Notes: generated from the sequence alone by a model not told the origin. Shown: positions 9,281 through 18,535, counted from the first letter of the stretch. The stretch: DNA of 64,000 bases from Rhodococcus sp. X156 (GCF_004006015.1 NZ_CP034766.1:2451001-2515000); one strand, 5' to 3'. Translations and numbers: made by a program.

Positions 9281-10858
9281 TCAGCGCCGTCTGCAGGCGC
9301 GCAGCACCACGTCGTGGGTGTGCGGCGAGATCTCCGCGGGCTCGCCGGTGCGCGGGCGGGTCTCGTCCACCAGCACCTCCCAGTCGTCGTCCAGCAGGTC
9401 CGCGACGTCCGGCGGCTGCACGTAGTCGGCGGGGTCGAAGTCCCGGGAGTGGGCGTGGGTGTGGGTGTGGGTGTGGGCCAGGTCACCGAAGGCGTGGCCC
9501 ACCACCAGCAGGGTGCCGCCCGGGGCCACGGCGGCCAGCAGCGCGCGCTCGGTGGCGTGGTCGGCGCCGTGCTGCAGCGCCGGGTAGTGCAGCGACACCA
9601 GGTCGTAGCTGCCCAGCGGCTCGGTGGTGACGTCGACCTTGCGCCAGTCCACCTCCACCCCTGCCCCGGCAGCCGCCGCCCGGCCTCGGTCCAGCGCCAC
9701 CTGCGAGACGTCCACGGCGGTCACCTGCCAGCCCCGCTGGGCCAGCCAGATCGCGTCGCCGCCCTCTCCGCAGCCCACGTCCAGGGCCCGTCCCGGCTGG
9801 TGCCCGGTCAGCTCGTCCACCAGCACGCCGTTGGGTCCGCCGCTCCAGATCTGCTCGGCGTAGCGGTGGTCCCACTCCACGTCAGCCGGCAGCGCCGCCA
9901 CCGCCGCGGTGGTGTCCTCGGCCACCAGGTCGGCGTTGATCGCCGCACCCACCCAGCCACCGTCGGCGGCGGCGGCCAGCACCTGCTGCGCGACGTTGGT
10001 GGCGTTGCCGGCGACGAACACCCCGGCCACCGCCGTGGCGCCGCTGGCGTCGGTGGGGATCACCTCGCCCCGGCCGGCTGGGTCGGGCACCGCCGTCAGC
10101 CCCAGCGAGTGCACCAGCTCGGCCCGGGCCACCATCCGCGGCGCCACCACCACCGCGTCGGCAGGCACCACGGTGCCGTTGGCCAGGCGCACCCCGGAGA
10201 CCTGGTCGGCGTCGACCACCACCTGCTCCACCGGGCCGGGCAGCACCTGCACGCCGCGTGCCGCCAGCCGAACCCGCTCGTGGTGGTCCGGCCCGGTGCC
10301 CTCGTGCACCACGACCGTCACCTGCTCGGTGAGCTGGCGGAACAGCCCCGCCTGGTGTGCCCCGCCCGGTCCGGTCGCGATCACCACGATGCGTTGGTCG
10401 CGCACCTCCCAGCCGTGGCAGTACGGGCAGTGCAGGACCCCGCGGCCCCACTGCGCGCGCACCCCCGGGATGTCCGGCAGCAGGTCGGTGAGGCCGGTGG
10501 CCAGCAGCACCCGGCGCGCCTGGACGGTGCGGCCGTCGGTGAGCGTGGCCTGGAAGCCGGTGTCGGTGCGGTCCACGGTGTGCACCCGGCCGGCCCAGAT
10601 CTCCACGCCGTAGCCGCGCACCTCGGCGTGACCCCGCGCGAGCAGCTCGGCCGGGGCGATGCCCTCGTGACCGAGGAAGCCGTGCACGTGCGCGGCCGGG
10701 GCGTTGCGCGGCTCGCCGGAGTCGATCACCACCACCGAGCGGCGTGCCCGCCCGAGCTGCAGGGCGGCGGTCAGGCCGGCCGCGCCGCCGCCGATCACCA
10801 CCACGTCGTGGGGGTGGTCGGCAGAGCGCTGGTCGTCCTGGATCACTGGTTCCGTCAT
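9281..10858 (-). CDS. Bifunctional thioredoxin-reductase-like flavoprotein / SAM methyltransferase
   Basis: A 525-residue fusion. Residues 1-310 form an FAD/NAD(P)H oxidoreductase of the thioredoxin-reductase fold: FAD loop VVIGGGAAGL (about 20-29), redox pair CPYC at 144-147, NAD(P) loop near 160, and an FAD-closing segment GVFVAGNATNV. Residues 325-525 form a class I methyltransferase with LDVGCGEGGD at 359-368 (SAM binding). A His/Thr run (HTHTHTHAH, 462-470) encoded by a hexanucleotide repeat lies near the end. The ATG 10858 has no Shine-Dalgarno sequence. It is divergent from an XRE-cupin regulator 51 bp away, which probably controls it. Substrates of both halves are unknown. Confidence 0.85.
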   Translation of the reverse strand: MTEPVIQDDQRSADHPHDVVVIGGGAAGLTAALQLGRARRSVVVIDSGEPRNAPAAHVHGFLGHEGIAPAELLARGHAEVRGYGVEIWAGRVHTVDRTDTGFQATLTDGRTVQARRVLLATGLTDLLPDIPGVRAQWGRGVLHCPYCHGWEVRDQRIVVIATGPGGAHQAGLFRQLTEQVTVVVHEGTGPDHHERVRLAARGVQVLPGPVEQVVVDADQVSGVRLANGTVVPADAVVVAPRMVARAELVHSLGLTAVPDPAGRGEVIPTDASGATAVAGVFVAGNATNVAQQVLAAAADGGWVGAAINADLVAEDTTAAVAALPADVEWDHRYAEQIWSGGPNGVLVDELTGHQPGRALDVGCGEGGDAIWLAQRGWQVTAVDVSQVALDRGRAAAAGAGVEVDWRKVDVTTEPLGSYDLVSLHYPALQHGADHATERALLAAVAPGGTLLVVGHAFGDLAHTHTHTHAHSRDFDPADYVQPPDVADLLDDDWEVLVDETRPRTGEPAEISPHTHDVVLRACRRR

Positions 10859-10900
10859 GTCCACAACCGTACGACCGCTCAGGCGAATGCAGCAACGCGT

Positions 10901-10917
10901 CTTGCGGTAATGGCAAG
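10901..10917. promoter_or_regulatory. Inverted repeat CTTGC-N7-GCAAG, candidate operator of the XRE regulator
   Basis: A perfect 5-bp-arm inverted repeat lies in the divergent promoter region and overlaps the first possible start codon (10910) of the XRE-cupin gene. This is where an autoregulator would bind to control both directions. If it is the operator, the true start of the regulator may be the in-frame GTG at 10937. Confidence 0.35.
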
Positions 10918-11503
10918 AATCGCCCAGGATGGTTCCGTGCCCGCCAACGACGTCGAAGAGCTCGTCCGCGCCCGGTTGCGCACCCTGCGTCGCTCGCTCG
11001 GGTGGTCCCTGGACGAGCTGGCCCAGCGCAGCCACCTCAGCCCGTCCACCATCAGCCGCATCGAGACGGGCAAGCGGGGCATCAGCATCGACGTGCTCAT
11101 CGCCCTGGCCACCGCGCTGCAGATCGACCTCGACTCGCTGCTGGACGTGCACGGCAACGACGAGGACGTGGTGATCCGGCCCGTCCCCACCACCCGCCAC
11201 GGTGCCACCACCTGGCCGCTGAGCCGCCCGACCGGCAGCACGGTCGCCCTCAAGATGCGCCTGGTGCCCACCGCGGAGCGCCGTGAGCCGCGCGTGCACC
11301 CGGGCCACGACTGGATGTTCGTGCTCTCCGGCCGGGTGCGGCTCACGCTCGGCGAGCGCGAGATCGTGGTGGAGACCGGTGAGGCCGCGGAGTTCTCCAC
11401 CATGACCCCGCACGCCGTGGACGCCCTCGACGGGCCGGCCGAGCTGGTCATGGTGTTCGACCGCGACGGCCAGCGCGCCCACCTGCACACCGACGGCGCC
11501 TGA
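10910..11503 (+). CDS. XRE-family regulator with C-terminal cupin domain
   Basis: A 197-residue regulator. The helix-turn-helix spans about residues 20-75 (LDELAQRSHLSPSTISRIETGKRGIS), and a cupin barrel spans about 100-190 (HPGHDWMFVLSGRVRLTLGE; STMTPHAVDAL), which in this class binds a small ligand or metal. It starts at ATG 10910, or possibly at GTG 10937, because an inverted repeat overlaps the first. It is divergent from the flavoprotein-methyltransferase fusion and likely regulates it. Its last codons are part of a 22-bp sequence repeated on the far side of the neighbouring nuclease gene. Confidence 0.87.
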   Translation: MARIAQDGSVPANDVEELVRARLRTLRRSLGWSLDELAQRSHLSPSTISRIETGKRGISIDVLIALATALQIDLDSLLDVHGNDEDVVIRPVPTTRHGATTWPLSRPTGSTVALKMRLVPTAERREPRVHPGHDWMFVLSGRVRLTLGEREIVVETGEAAEFSTMTPHAVDALDGPAELVMVFDRDGQRAHLHTDGA

Positions 11504-11508
11504 GCCGG
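11487..11508. repeat. 22-bp direct repeat, left copy
   Basis: These 22 bases span the last codons and stop of the XRE-cupin gene and are repeated without mismatch at 12078-12099, 591 bp away. The two copies bracket exactly the GIY-YIG gene, as expected if that segment was inserted with duplication of the target or copied by recombination. Confidence 0.85.
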
Positions 11509-11513
11509 AAGAC

Positions 11514-12062
11514 TCACGCGGTTGTCGGTGGTCGCGGCCCCGCGGAGGCGCGGTAGGCCGCACGTGCGGAGGCGATGCTCGAGTACAGCGGATGGTCGCT
11601 GTTGTGGGCCTGGTTCAGCGGAGGGGCCAGCTCCGCGATCACCGCAGCTTCCACCGCGCGCGGCTCGGGGTGCTGCACCCAGGTGACGCGGAGGTGCTCC
11701 CGCATCCACTGCGACAGCCGTGCCTCGTCCGCATCGATGGGAACAACCCGAGTGCTGGTCCACCGCGTGGCGTAGCCCTCGGAGCTCATGAGCAGTGCGA
11801 CCAGGGCGCGGCGAAAGGTCGAGGAACCAGTCGGACCTCGGAAGTGGTTCCGCACCACCCTGCGGTGCAAGTTCCGCGCCAGCCCGACGTACAGCAGCTC
11901 CAGCCCCTCGACGCCAGGAGCTTCGGCCCCGCGCACGCCAGGGAGAGCGTCGGGCGCTGCCCACCACGAGTAGAGGCCCGAGGTCCGGGGCACCTCTGAA
12001 CCCGCTCGCTCCACATCAGCCGGGGTCTGGCACAGCTCCGCCGCTACCGCCTGCGCATCCAT
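11514..12062 (-). CDS. GIY-YIG nuclease-domain protein
   Basis: A 182-residue protein with the GIY-YIG fold. The two signature strands are GLY (29-31) and LYVG (57-60); the catalytic arginine region is LHRRVVRNHF (66-75); the catalytic glutamate is Glu138 in VEAAVIAELAPPLN, with the usual terminal PPLN. All catalytic elements are therefore present, so it can be an active nuclease. No extra DNA-binding domain is seen. ATG 12062 was chosen because homology begins there; the upstream frame crosses the repeat. The gene lies between two copies of a 22-bp direct repeat, downstream of the tmRNA terminator. Its role (homing, restriction, repair) is unknown. Confidence 0.75.
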   Translation of the reverse strand: MDAQAVAAELCQTPADVERAGSEVPRTSGLYSWWAAPDALPGVRGAEAPGVEGLELLYVGLARNLHRRVVRNHFRGPTGSSTFRRALVALLMSSEGYATRWTSTRVVPIDADEARLSQWMREHLRVTWVQHPEPRAVEAAVIAELAPPLNQAHNSDHPLYSSIASARAAYRASAGPRPPTTA

Positions 12063-12077
12063 CACGTCTCTAGCCTG

Positions 12078-12099
12078 ACACCGACGGCGCCTGAGCCGG
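12078..12099. repeat. 22-bp direct repeat, right copy
   Basis: Perfect copy of 11487-11508, lying just before the ssrA terminator. Here it has no coding role, so it is the duplicated copy of the XRE gene end. Deleting one copy and the DNA between would restore a simple XRE-ssrA junction. Confidence 0.85.
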
Positions 12100-12105
12100 G
12101 GCACG

Positions 12106-12136
12106 AAAAAGGGGCGGTCACCGTGGTGACCGCCCC
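12106..12136 (-). terminator. Intrinsic terminator of ssrA
   Basis: On the minus strand a 12-bp perfect stem (GGGGCGGTCACC with its complement, 2-nt loop) at 12111-12136 is followed by TTTTT (12110-12106). It begins 14 bp after the tmRNA 3' end. Confidence 0.9.
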
Positions 12137-12150
12137 TCCCTCACGTACGG

Positions 12151-12520
12151 GGTGGAGGTGCCGGGAATCGAACCCGGGTCCTTCGTCGCATCAACAGGGC
12201 TTCTCCGTGCGCAGTCCTCTATGTCCCTGCTTGGATCTCCTGGTCACGAGGACGAGCCAGGACGACGATCCCAGCCGCTGTTTGGTGTCCCCTGCGGATC
12301 CGCGGCCGATCCGCAGGGTAAGAGCCCTCTAGTCGATGCCAGGGTCCGGGGCGAGGGCACACCCGGTCTGACAGAGTCGCTACTCGCTCAGGCGGCGAGG
12401 GCGAACTCGCGCTGACTGGAGTCGGCGCTTATTTGGTTGCAGTGACGCTTGTGGTGGTCTCCTGCCTGCACCAGCACGCTTCCCCTGAATCAACGTACGG
12501 AGTCGAAACCGTTCACCCCC
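12151..12520 (-). ncRNA. ssrA: Transfer-messenger RNA (tmRNA)
   Basis: About 370 nt. The 5' end GGGGGTGAACGGTTTCGAC pairs with the 3' acceptor strand CACCTCC to form the tRNA-like stem, and the T arm reads GGGTTCGATTCCC. The tag reading frame in the middle encodes ADSSQREFALAA followed by TGA, close to the actinobacterial tag pattern. The terminal CCA is not fully encoded. tmRNA with SmpB rescues stalled ribosomes and marks the nascent chain for proteolysis; smpB lies about 1 kb upstream on the same strand. Confidence 0.97.
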
Positions 12521-12552
12521 ATACGTGCCCGGCAACCTGCACCGGGCTCCCT

Positions 12553-12581
12553 ACCTTAACGCCCCGACCCGGCCGCGTCAT
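12553..12581 (-). promoter_or_regulatory. Candidate ssrA promoter
   Basis: On the minus strand, -35 ATGACG (12581-12576) and -10 TAAGGT (12558-12553) are separated by 17 bp, placing the transcription start near 12546, about 26 nt before the mature tmRNA 5' end, which is normally made by processing. Confidence 0.5.
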
Positions 12582-12612
12582 TCCTGGGCGGGAGAAGGCG
12601 CGTCGGCCCAGG

Positions 12613-13551
12613 TCAGGCAGCCAGCCCCAGCAGCCGGGACGGGGTGTCGTGCAGGACCGCCCGCAGGAAACCCTCCCCCAGCCGGTCGTCCGCGGCGGCC
12701 CAGCCGGCGATGGCCCGCAGCTGGGTGGCGTAGTCGTAGGGGATGTTGGGGAAGTCGGTGCCCAGCGCCACCCGGTCGGGGTGCTCGGCCAGCCGGGCCG
12801 CCCAGTCGGCGGGCAGCGGCGTCATCTGCTGGCTGAACGGCGTGCCCACCATGGTGGTGTCCAGGTGCACCCGCGGGTAGGCCGCCACCAGCTCCAGCGC
12901 CTCGGTGAACTCGGGCATCCCGGCGTGAGCCAGCACTGCAGTCAGCTGCGGGTGCCGGCGCAGCACCTCGCCGAACACGTCCAGGCCGGTGTGCTCGCCG
13001 GGGATCGGGCCGTGCCCGCAGTGGATCACCACCGGCACGCCCAGCTCGGCGAGCAACCCCCAGGACTGGTCCAGCAACGGGTCGCGCGGGTCGAAGCCGC
13101 CGACCTGCACGTGCACCTTGACCACCCGCGCACCCTGGCGCAGCGCGGTGCGCAGGTAGTCGGTGACGCCCGGCTCGGGGAACAGCGTGGCGGTGGGCAC
13201 CGCGGTGGGCACCCGCGCGGCGAAGTCGGCGGCCCAGTCGTTGAGCCACGCCGCCATGCCGGGCTTGTGCGGGTACACCAGTGGCGCGAAGGCCCGCAGA
13301 CCCAGGCGGCCCAGCACCGCCAGCCGCTCGGGCTCGGGCAGGCGGTAGTGCACCGGCCACGGGGTGCCGTAGTTCTCGCTGGCGTGGTCGAAGTAGTCCC
13401 AGACCTTGGCCATCACCCGCTCGGGCAGGAAGTGCACGTGTAGGTCGACCAACCCGTCCAGGCCCAGCGCCCGGGTCCAGGCGGCCACCTCGGCGTCGTC
13501 CGCGGGGCCGTCGAGCACCGGCCGCGTGAACGCTGCGGCAGCGGTGCCCAC
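12613..13551 (-). CDS. Amidohydrolase-2 family metal-dependent hydrolase
   Basis: A 312-residue TIM-barrel hydrolase. The metal-binding start is DLHVHF near residue 36; further ligands are likely in VVIHCGHGP and VLAHAGMPEF, and the last barrel strand carries GTDFPNIPYDY with the catalytic Asp. The family hydrolyses or decarboxylates aromatic or lactone substrates; the reaction is not predictable here. GTG 13551 lies 8 bp after the smpB stop, so it is probably cotranscribed with smpB. No strong ribosome site is visible. Confidence 0.82.
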   Translation of the reverse strand: MGTAAAAFTRPVLDGPADDAEVAAWTRALGLDGLVDLHVHFLPERVMAKVWDYFDHASENYGTPWPVHYRLPEPERLAVLGRLGLRAFAPLVYPHKPGMAAWLNDWAADFAARVPTAVPTATLFPEPGVTDYLRTALRQGARVVKVHVQVGGFDPRDPLLDQSWGLLAELGVPVVIHCGHGPIPGEHTGLDVFGEVLRRHPQLTAVLAHAGMPEFTEALELVAAYPRVHLDTTMVGTPFSQQMTPLPADWAARLAEHPDRVALGTDFPNIPYDYATQLRAIAGWAAADDRLGEGFLRAVLHDTPSRLLGLAA

Positions 13552-13559
13552 CGGGGTGC

Positions 13560-14033
13560 TCAGCGCATCCCCTTGACGCGACGCCCCAGCTCCCGGGTGA
13601 CCTCGCGCTCCATGTCCCGCTTGGCCAGGTCCTGGCGCTTGTCGTGGGCCTGCTTGCCCTTGGCCAGGGCCAGCTCCACCTTGACGTAGCCGTTCTGGAA
13701 GTACATCGACAGCGGCACCAGCGTGAGGCTGCCCTCCCGGGTCTTGCCGATCAGCCGCTCGATCTCGGACTTGTGCAGCAGCAGCTTGCGGCTGCGGCGC
13801 GGGGCGTGGTTGGTCCAGCTGCCCTGGGTGTACTCGGGGATGTGCAGACCGCGCAGCCAGATCTCGCCGTTGTCCACCGTGGCGAAGGCGTCCACCAGCG
13901 ACGCCTTGCCGTCGCGCAGGCTCTTCACCTCGGTGCCGACCAGCACGACGCCGGCCTCGAAGACGTCCACGATGCTGTAGTTGTGGCGCGCCTTCCGGTT
14001 GGTCGCGATGGCCTTGCGGCCCTTTTCCCTCAT
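13560..14033 (-). CDS. smpB: SsrA-binding protein SmpB
   Basis: A 157-residue partner of tmRNA in ribosome rescue. The beginning [15 protein letters not shown] is the conserved OB-fold start, followed by [18 protein letters not shown] and [11 protein letters not shown]. The basic C-terminal tail ([20 protein letters not shown]) mimics mRNA in the decoding site. Length and motifs are standard. ATG 14033 has AGGGTGG 5 nt upstream. It follows ftsX and precedes the amidohydrolase and ssrA, the usual actinobacterial order. Confidence 0.97.
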   Translation of the reverse strand: MREKGRKAIATNRKARHNYSIVDVFEAGVVLVGTEVKSLRDGKASLVDAFATVDNGEIWLRGLHIPEYTQGSWTNHAPRRSRKLLLHKSEIERLIGKTREGSLTLVPLSMYFQNGYVKVELALAKGKQAHDKRQDLAKRDMEREVTRELGRRVKGMR

Positions 14034-14085
14034 GCGTCCACCCTATCCACCGGCGCCAGCCGGTAACCGGGGCGCCCGGCGCGCG

Positions 14086-14988
14086 CTACTGGCGGACGTA
14101 CAGGCGCAGCGTGATGTAGGCGGTGAGCGAGGACAGCCCGATGCCGACGATGCCCAGCAGCGGTGCCACGTAGAGCACGTCGCTGGTGGTGATCTGGCCG
14201 ATGATGTTGGACGAGTACAGGTCCTCCAGCACCCCGTCCAGGAACACCGACTTGGCCGTGAACAGCCCGATCACCGCCAGCGCCGAGCCGATGAGCCCGG
14301 CCACCACCGCCTCCAGCAGGAACGGCAGCTGGGTGTACCAGCGGGTGGCGCCCACCAGCCGCATGATGCTCACCTCGGTGCGTCGGGTGAACGCCGCGAT
14401 CTGGATCATGTTGGAGATCAGCAGCAGCGCGGCCAGGGCCTGCACCACCGCGATGGCGAAGGCGGCGTTGCGCACCCCGCCGAGCACGGAGAACAGCCGC
14501 TCCACCAGCTGCGCCTGGTCGACCACCCGGTCCACCCCCGGCTGGGTGCCGAAGGTCTCGTTGATCACCGCGAAGCGCTTGGGGTCGCTCAGCTTCACCC
14601 GGAACGACGCCGGCAGCGCCTCCGGGCGGGCCAGCTGCACCAGCTCGGGCTGCTGGGCGAAGACCTTCTTGAAGCGCTCGTAGGCGGCGGTCCGGCTCTC
14701 GTACTCCACCGACTGCACGCCGGGGAAGTTCTGCAGGTCCTCGCGCAGGGTGGCGCAGATCGGTCCGCTGCACTCGGCGTCGCTGGTGGAGATGTCGTTG
14801 GTGAGGAAGACCGCCACCTCGACCCGGTCGAAGTAGATCTGCTCGGTCTTGTTGGTCATCTGCACGACCAGCAGCCCGGCGCCGAGGAGCCCGAGGGAGA
14901 TCGCCGTGGTGATGATCATGGCGATCGTCATGGTGATGTTGCGGCGCAGGCCGGTGAAGACCTCGCTGAGTACAAAGCTGACGCGCAT
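14086..14988 (-). CDS. ftsX: Cell-division ABC transporter permease FtsX
   Basis: A 300-residue membrane protein with the FtsX layout: a cytoplasmic start [17 protein letters not shown], a first helix ([20 protein letters not shown]), an extracytoplasmic domain of about 120 residues, and three C-terminal helices. With FtsE it couples division to activation of peptidoglycan hydrolases. ATG 14988 is chosen over an upstream extension of 26 residues that has no membrane character. GGAGG is 11 nt upstream. The gap to ftsE is 67 bp. Confidence 0.95.
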   Translation of the reverse strand: MRVSFVLSEVFTGLRRNITMTIAMIITTAISLGLLGAGLLVVQMTNKTEQIYFDRVEVAVFLTNDISTSDAECSGPICATLREDLQNFPGVQSVEYESRTAAYERFKKVFAQQPELVQLARPEALPASFRVKLSDPKRFAVINETFGTQPGVDRVVDQAQLVERLFSVLGGVRNAAFAIAVVQALAALLLISNMIQIAAFTRRTEVSIMRLVGATRWYTQLPFLLEAVVAGLIGSALAVIGLFTAKSVFLDGVLEDLYSSNIIGQITTSDVLYVAPLLGIVGIGLSSLTAYITLRLYVRQ

Positions 14989-15055
14989 CGGGTCGCGGTC
15001 CTCCGGGACGTGGGAACAGGGTGCAGGGGCTAGCGGGGCGGCGCTGAGCGCAGGG

Positions 15056-15745
15056 TCAGCGGCCAACTCCGTACACGCCGCGCGCCTCGTCCCGCACGAC
15101 CTTGCCCAGCGACAGCTCCACCACGCGGCGGCGCATGGAATCCACGATGTGGTTGTCGTGCGTGGCCATCAGCACGGTGGTGCCGGTGCGGTTGATCCGC
15201 TCCAGCAGCAGCATGATGTCCTGGCTGGTGTCGGGGTCGAGGTTGCCGGTGGGCTCGTCGGCCAGCAGCAGCAGCGGCCGGTTGACGAAGGCCCGGGCGA
15301 TGGCCACCCGCTGCTGCTCGCCACCGGAGAGCTCCGAGGGCAGGCGGTCGGCCTTGCCGGCCAGCCCGACCAGGTCGAGCACCTCGGGCACCACCTTCTT
15401 GATGGTGCTGCGGGGCTTGCCGATCACCTCCAGCGCGAAGGCCACGTTGTCGGCGACGTTCTTCTGCTGCAGCAGCCGGAAGTCCTGGAACACGCAGCCG
15501 ATGCGCTGGCGCAGCTTGGGCACCCGGCGGGCGGCGAGCTTGTTCACGTGGAAGTTGGCCACGTGGATGTCACCGGAGGTGGGGGCCTCCTCGCGGAGCA
15601 GCATCCGCATGAACGTGGACTTGCCCGAGCCGGAGGCGCCGATGACGAAGACGAACTCGCCCTTCTCGACCTCCATGCTCACGCCGTCCAGCGCAGGCCT
15701 GGTGGAGGACTTGTAGGACTTGGACACGTGCTCGACCCGGATCAC
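15056..15745 (-). CDS. ftsE: Cell-division ATP-binding protein FtsE
   Basis: A 229-residue ABC ATPase partner of FtsX. The Walker A is GASGSGKST, the signature LSGGEQQR, and the Walker [15 protein letters not shown]. The last twenty residues form the short FtsE tail. The start is GTG 15745; no ribosome site precedes it, but a -10-like TAGACT lies 8 nt upstream, so the mRNA may be leaderless. Confidence 0.96.
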   Translation of the reverse strand: MIRVEHVSKSYKSSTRPALDGVSMEVEKGEFVFVIGASGSGKSTFMRMLLREEAPTSGDIHVANFHVNKLAARRVPKLRQRIGCVFQDFRLLQQKNVADNVAFALEVIGKPRSTIKKVVPEVLDLVGLAGKADRLPSELSGGEQQRVAIARAFVNRPLLLLADEPTGNLDPDTSQDIMLLLERINRTGTTVLMATHDNHIVDSMRRRVVELSLGKVVRDEARGVYGVGR

Positions 15746-15753
15746 AGGCGGGA

Positions 15754-15759
15754 AGTCTA
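15754..15759 (-). promoter_or_regulatory. Candidate -10 box of ftsE (leaderless start)
   Basis: TAGACT on the minus strand, 8 nt before the GTG of ftsE. The -35 region is weak. The same arrangement (TAnnnT 6-8 nt before a GTG or ATG) recurs before at least five other genes in the window. Confidence 0.4.
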
Positions 15760-15848
15760 CCGACCCAGTCGGATTGTCCGATCCCTTCCCGACCCGGGCG
15801 CGTCACGAAAGCCGTGCTCACACGCTTTCAGGGACGCGCCGACGGTCC

Positions 15849-16964
15849 TCAGGCCTGGGGCTCCCGCATGCGCCAGCGGATCCCGGCCTCCAGGAAGCCG
15901 TCGATGTCGCCGTCGAGCACCTTGGTGGGGTCGCCCACCTCGTGCTCGGTGCGCAGGTCCTTCACCATCTGGTACGGGTGCAGCACGTAGGAGCGCATCT
16001 GGTTGCCCCACGAGCTGCCGCCGTCGCCCTTGAGCGCGTCCATCTCGGCGCGCTCCTCCTTGCGCTTGACCTCCAGCAGCTTGGCCTGCAGCACCTTCAT
16101 GGCGGCGACCTTGTTCTGCAGCTGGCTCTTCTCGTTCTGGCAGGTGACCACGATGCCGGTGGGGATGTGGGTCAGCCGGACGGCGGAGTCGGTGGTGTTG
16201 ACGCTCTGCCCACCGGGGCCGGACGAGCGGTAGACGTCCACCCGCAGGTCGCCCTCGGGGATCTCGATGTGGTCGGTGGTCTCCACCACCGGCAGCACCT
16301 CCACGTCGGCGAAGGAGGTCTGCCGCCGCGCCTGGTTGTCGAACGGGCTGATCCGTACCAGGCGGTGGGTGCCTTGCTCCACCGAGAGCGTGCCGTAGGC
16401 GTAGGGCGCCTTCACCGCGAAGGTGGCGCTCTTGATGCCCGCCTCCTCGGCGTAGGAGGTGTCGTAGACCTCGGTGCCGTAGCCGTGCCGCTCCGCCCAG
16501 CGCAGGTACATCCGCATGAGCATCTCGGCCCAGTCGGCGGCGTCCACTCCCCCGGCGCCGGAGCGGATGGTGACCAGGGCGTCGCGCTCGTCGTAGGGAC
16601 CGGAGAGCAGCGTGCGGACCTCCATGGCGGCGATGTCCTCGCGCAGGGCGGCCCGCTCGGCGTCGGCGTCGGCGGTGGCCTCGGCGGCTGCGTCCCCCTC
16701 CTCGCCCTCGGCCAGCTCGTAGAGCAGCGGCAGGTCCTCCAGGCGCTGACGCAGGCCGTTGACCCGGCGCAGGTCGGCCTGGACGTGGGAAAGCTGGCTG
16801 GTCACCTGCTGGGCGTGCTCCTGGTCGTTCCACAGATCCGGGGAGGCAGCCTGCTGCTCGAGCTCGTCCACCCGGCGACGCAGCTCCTCCACGTCCAGCA
16901 CCGCCTCGACGGTGCCCAGGGTGGTCTCGAGCTCGGCCAGGTCAGCAATGACGTCGGGATGCAC
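15849..16964 (-). CDS. prfB: Peptide chain release factor 2
   Basis: A 371-residue class I release factor reading UGA and UAA. The RF2 recognition tripeptide is SPF in VRISPFDNQ, and the peptidyl-tRNA hydrolysis motif is GGQ in [10 protein letters not shown] (about residues 244-253). The N-terminal helical domain is complete. The frame is continuous from GTG 16964, so the programmed frameshift found in many bacterial prfB genes is absent. A -10-like TAGCCT lies 9 nt before the GTG, suggesting a leaderless transcript. Confidence 0.97.
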   Translation of the reverse strand: MHPDVIADLAELETTLGTVEAVLDVEELRRRVDELEQQAASPDLWNDQEHAQQVTSQLSHVQADLRRVNGLRQRLEDLPLLYELAEGEEGDAAAEATADADAERAALREDIAAMEVRTLLSGPYDERDALVTIRSGAGGVDAADWAEMLMRMYLRWAERHGYGTEVYDTSYAEEAGIKSATFAVKAPYAYGTLSVEQGTHRLVRISPFDNQARRQTSFADVEVLPVVETTDHIEIPEGDLRVDVYRSSGPGGQSVNTTDSAVRLTHIPTGIVVTCQNEKSQLQNKVAAMKVLQAKLLEVKRKEERAEMDALKGDGGSSWGNQMRSYVLHPYQMVKDLRTEHEVGDPTKVLDGDIDGFLEAGIRWRMREPQA

Positions 16965-17030
16965 GATTCACCAGGCTACCGCCCTGATCAACCGACCAAC
17001 CGCCTAGGCGCAGGAGGCCGCCCCCGGCGT

Positions 17031-17552
17031 CTAGATCGTCATGATGCGGTCGACCAGCTTGGCCAGCGCCTTGTAGTGGTTGACCGTGAACTCCGCGACC
17101 GCCTTGTCGTAGGGGTCCGGCACGGCCCGGTAGGTGGCCTTGGCCTCGGCCAACCGGTCGGCCACCGCCTGCTGGGCGGTCTCCAGCAGCTCGTTGCGGT
17201 GGCGCTCGCTCATGTCGCCGGCGTTGGCCAGCCGCAGGATGAGCGGGCTGCGCACGGTGTCGCCCACCGCGGCGACCGCATCACCCTGGCCCAGCCACGC
17301 CTTGAAGGCTCGGCGGCCGGCGGCGGTGATGACGTACTGCTGGCTGGAGCGCGCACCGAGCTTGCCCAGGCGCAGCAGGCCGGCCTCGGTGAGGGCGGGC
17401 AGCTCCCGGTACACCTGACTACGAGTGAGACCGAAGTACCCGCTGTAACGCTCTTCGGCCAGCGCCATCAGCTGACCGCCGGTGGCCGGCCCCTCGCGGA
17501 GGAGTCCGAGCAGCGCCGCAGCGGTGGAGTTCAGCTGGATGCGCGTAGCCAT
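17031..17552 (-). CDS. PadR-family transcriptional regulator
   Basis: A 173-residue regulator. Residues 8-85 form the PadR winged helix ([58 protein letters not shown]), and the rest is the helical dimerisation domain of the Vir-type C-terminus ([20 protein letters not shown]). The ligand is unknown. ATG 17552 has GGAAGG immediately upstream, unusually close. It diverges from hisN (117 bp between the starts) and may control itself or hisN; no operator stands out. Confidence 0.87.
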   Translation of the reverse strand: MATRIQLNSTAAALLGLLREGPATGGQLMALAEERYSGYFGLTRSQVYRELPALTEAGLLRLGKLGARSSQQYVITAAGRRAFKAWLGQGDAVAAVGDTVRSPLILRLANAGDMSERHRNELLETAQQAVADRLAEAKATYRAVPDPYDKAVAEFTVNHYKALAKLVDRIMTI

Positions 17553-17669
17553 CCTTCCACCGTGCCACCGTGCACCCGAGGACGTCCACTCACGACCGTC
17601 CATATCGGACGAAACTGCAGCCACCGGCCAGCGGGACGACGGTACGAGCAGGCCGGTACCGTACTTGCC

Positions 17670-18527
17670 GTGACAAACCCGGAGCACTCCGCCGACCCCA
17701 CGGCTAGCGAGTCCACCCACGACGACGCGGCCAGCGAGACCTCCGACATCCTGGCCACCGACGACCTCGCCCTGGCCCACCAGATCGCCGACGCCGCCGA
17801 CGCCATCACGCTGGCTCGCTTCCTGGCCCTGGACCTGCAGGTGGACGACAAGCCCGACCTCACGCCGGTGTCCGACGCCGACCTGGCCGTGGAGCGCGCC
17901 GCCAGGGAGGTGCTGGCCGCCCAGCGCCCCGACGACGCGGTGCTCGGCGAGGAGTACGGCGGCGAGGTGACCTTCAGCGGCCGCCAGTGGGTGCTGGACC
18001 CGGTGGACGGCACCAAGAACTTCGTCCGCGGCGTGCCGGTGTGGGCCACCCTGGTGTCGCTGCTGGAGGACGGCGTCCCCACGGTGGGCGTGGTGAGCGC
18101 GCCCGCCCTGGGCCGGCGCTGGTGGGCCAGCACCGGCGACGGCGCGTGGCTGCGGGTGTACGGCTCGCCGCGGCGGCGCCTCAGCGTCTCGCGGGTGGAC
18201 GACCTCGCCTCGGCCAGCCTGGCGTTCTCCAGCCTCAGCGGGTGGCGCGACGCGGGCCTGCGGGAGCAGTTCATCGCGCTGTCCGACGACGTGTGGCGGC
18301 TGCGCGGCTACGGCGACTTCTTCTCCTACTGCCTGCTCGCCGAGGGCGCGGTGGACGCCGTCGCCGAGCCCGAGGTGTCGCTGTGGGACCTCGCGGCGCT
18401 GGACGTCCTGGTGCGCGAGGCCGGCGGGGCGTTCACCGCGCTGGACGGCACGCCGGGCCCGCACGGGGGCAGCGCGGTGGCCACCAACGGGCTGCTGCAG
18501 GAGCGGGTGCTGTCCCGGCTGCGCTGA
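17670..18527 (+). CDS. hisN: Histidinol-phosphatase, inositol-monophosphatase family
   Basis: A 285-residue metal-dependent phosphatase. The motifs are GEEYGG (metal ligand Glu), [15 protein letters not shown] with DPVDGT, and the C-terminal [16 protein letters not shown]. The arrangement, especially [19 protein letters not shown], matches the actinobacterial HisN group that dephosphorylates histidinol phosphate; related enzymes act on inositol phosphate. The first 45 residues are acidic and low in complexity. GTG 17670 is preceded by TACCGT 7 nt upstream, a leaderless arrangement. Confidence 0.85.
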   Translation: MTNPEHSADPTASESTHDDAASETSDILATDDLALAHQIADAADAITLARFLALDLQVDDKPDLTPVSDADLAVERAAREVLAAQRPDDAVLGEEYGGEVTFSGRQWVLDPVDGTKNFVRGVPVWATLVSLLEDGVPTVGVVSAPALGRRWWASTGDGAWLRVYGSPRRRLSVSRVDDLASASLAFSSLSGWRDAGLREQFIALSDDVWRLRGYGDFFSYCLLAEGAVDAVAEPEVSLWDLAALDVLVREAGGAFTALDGTPGPHGGSAVATNGLLQERVLSRLR

Positions 18528-18535
18528 CTGCTCTG

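Noticed and set aside
8255-11503. Long plus-strand frame covering several genes
   Set aside because: Only its last 198 codons (XRE-cupin) are real; the rest is antisense shadow of the dehydrogenase and the fusion protein.
15849-16964. Programmed frameshift in prfB
   Set aside because: The frame is continuous from GTG to the stop with no internal in-frame TGA near the start, so no frameshift is needed.
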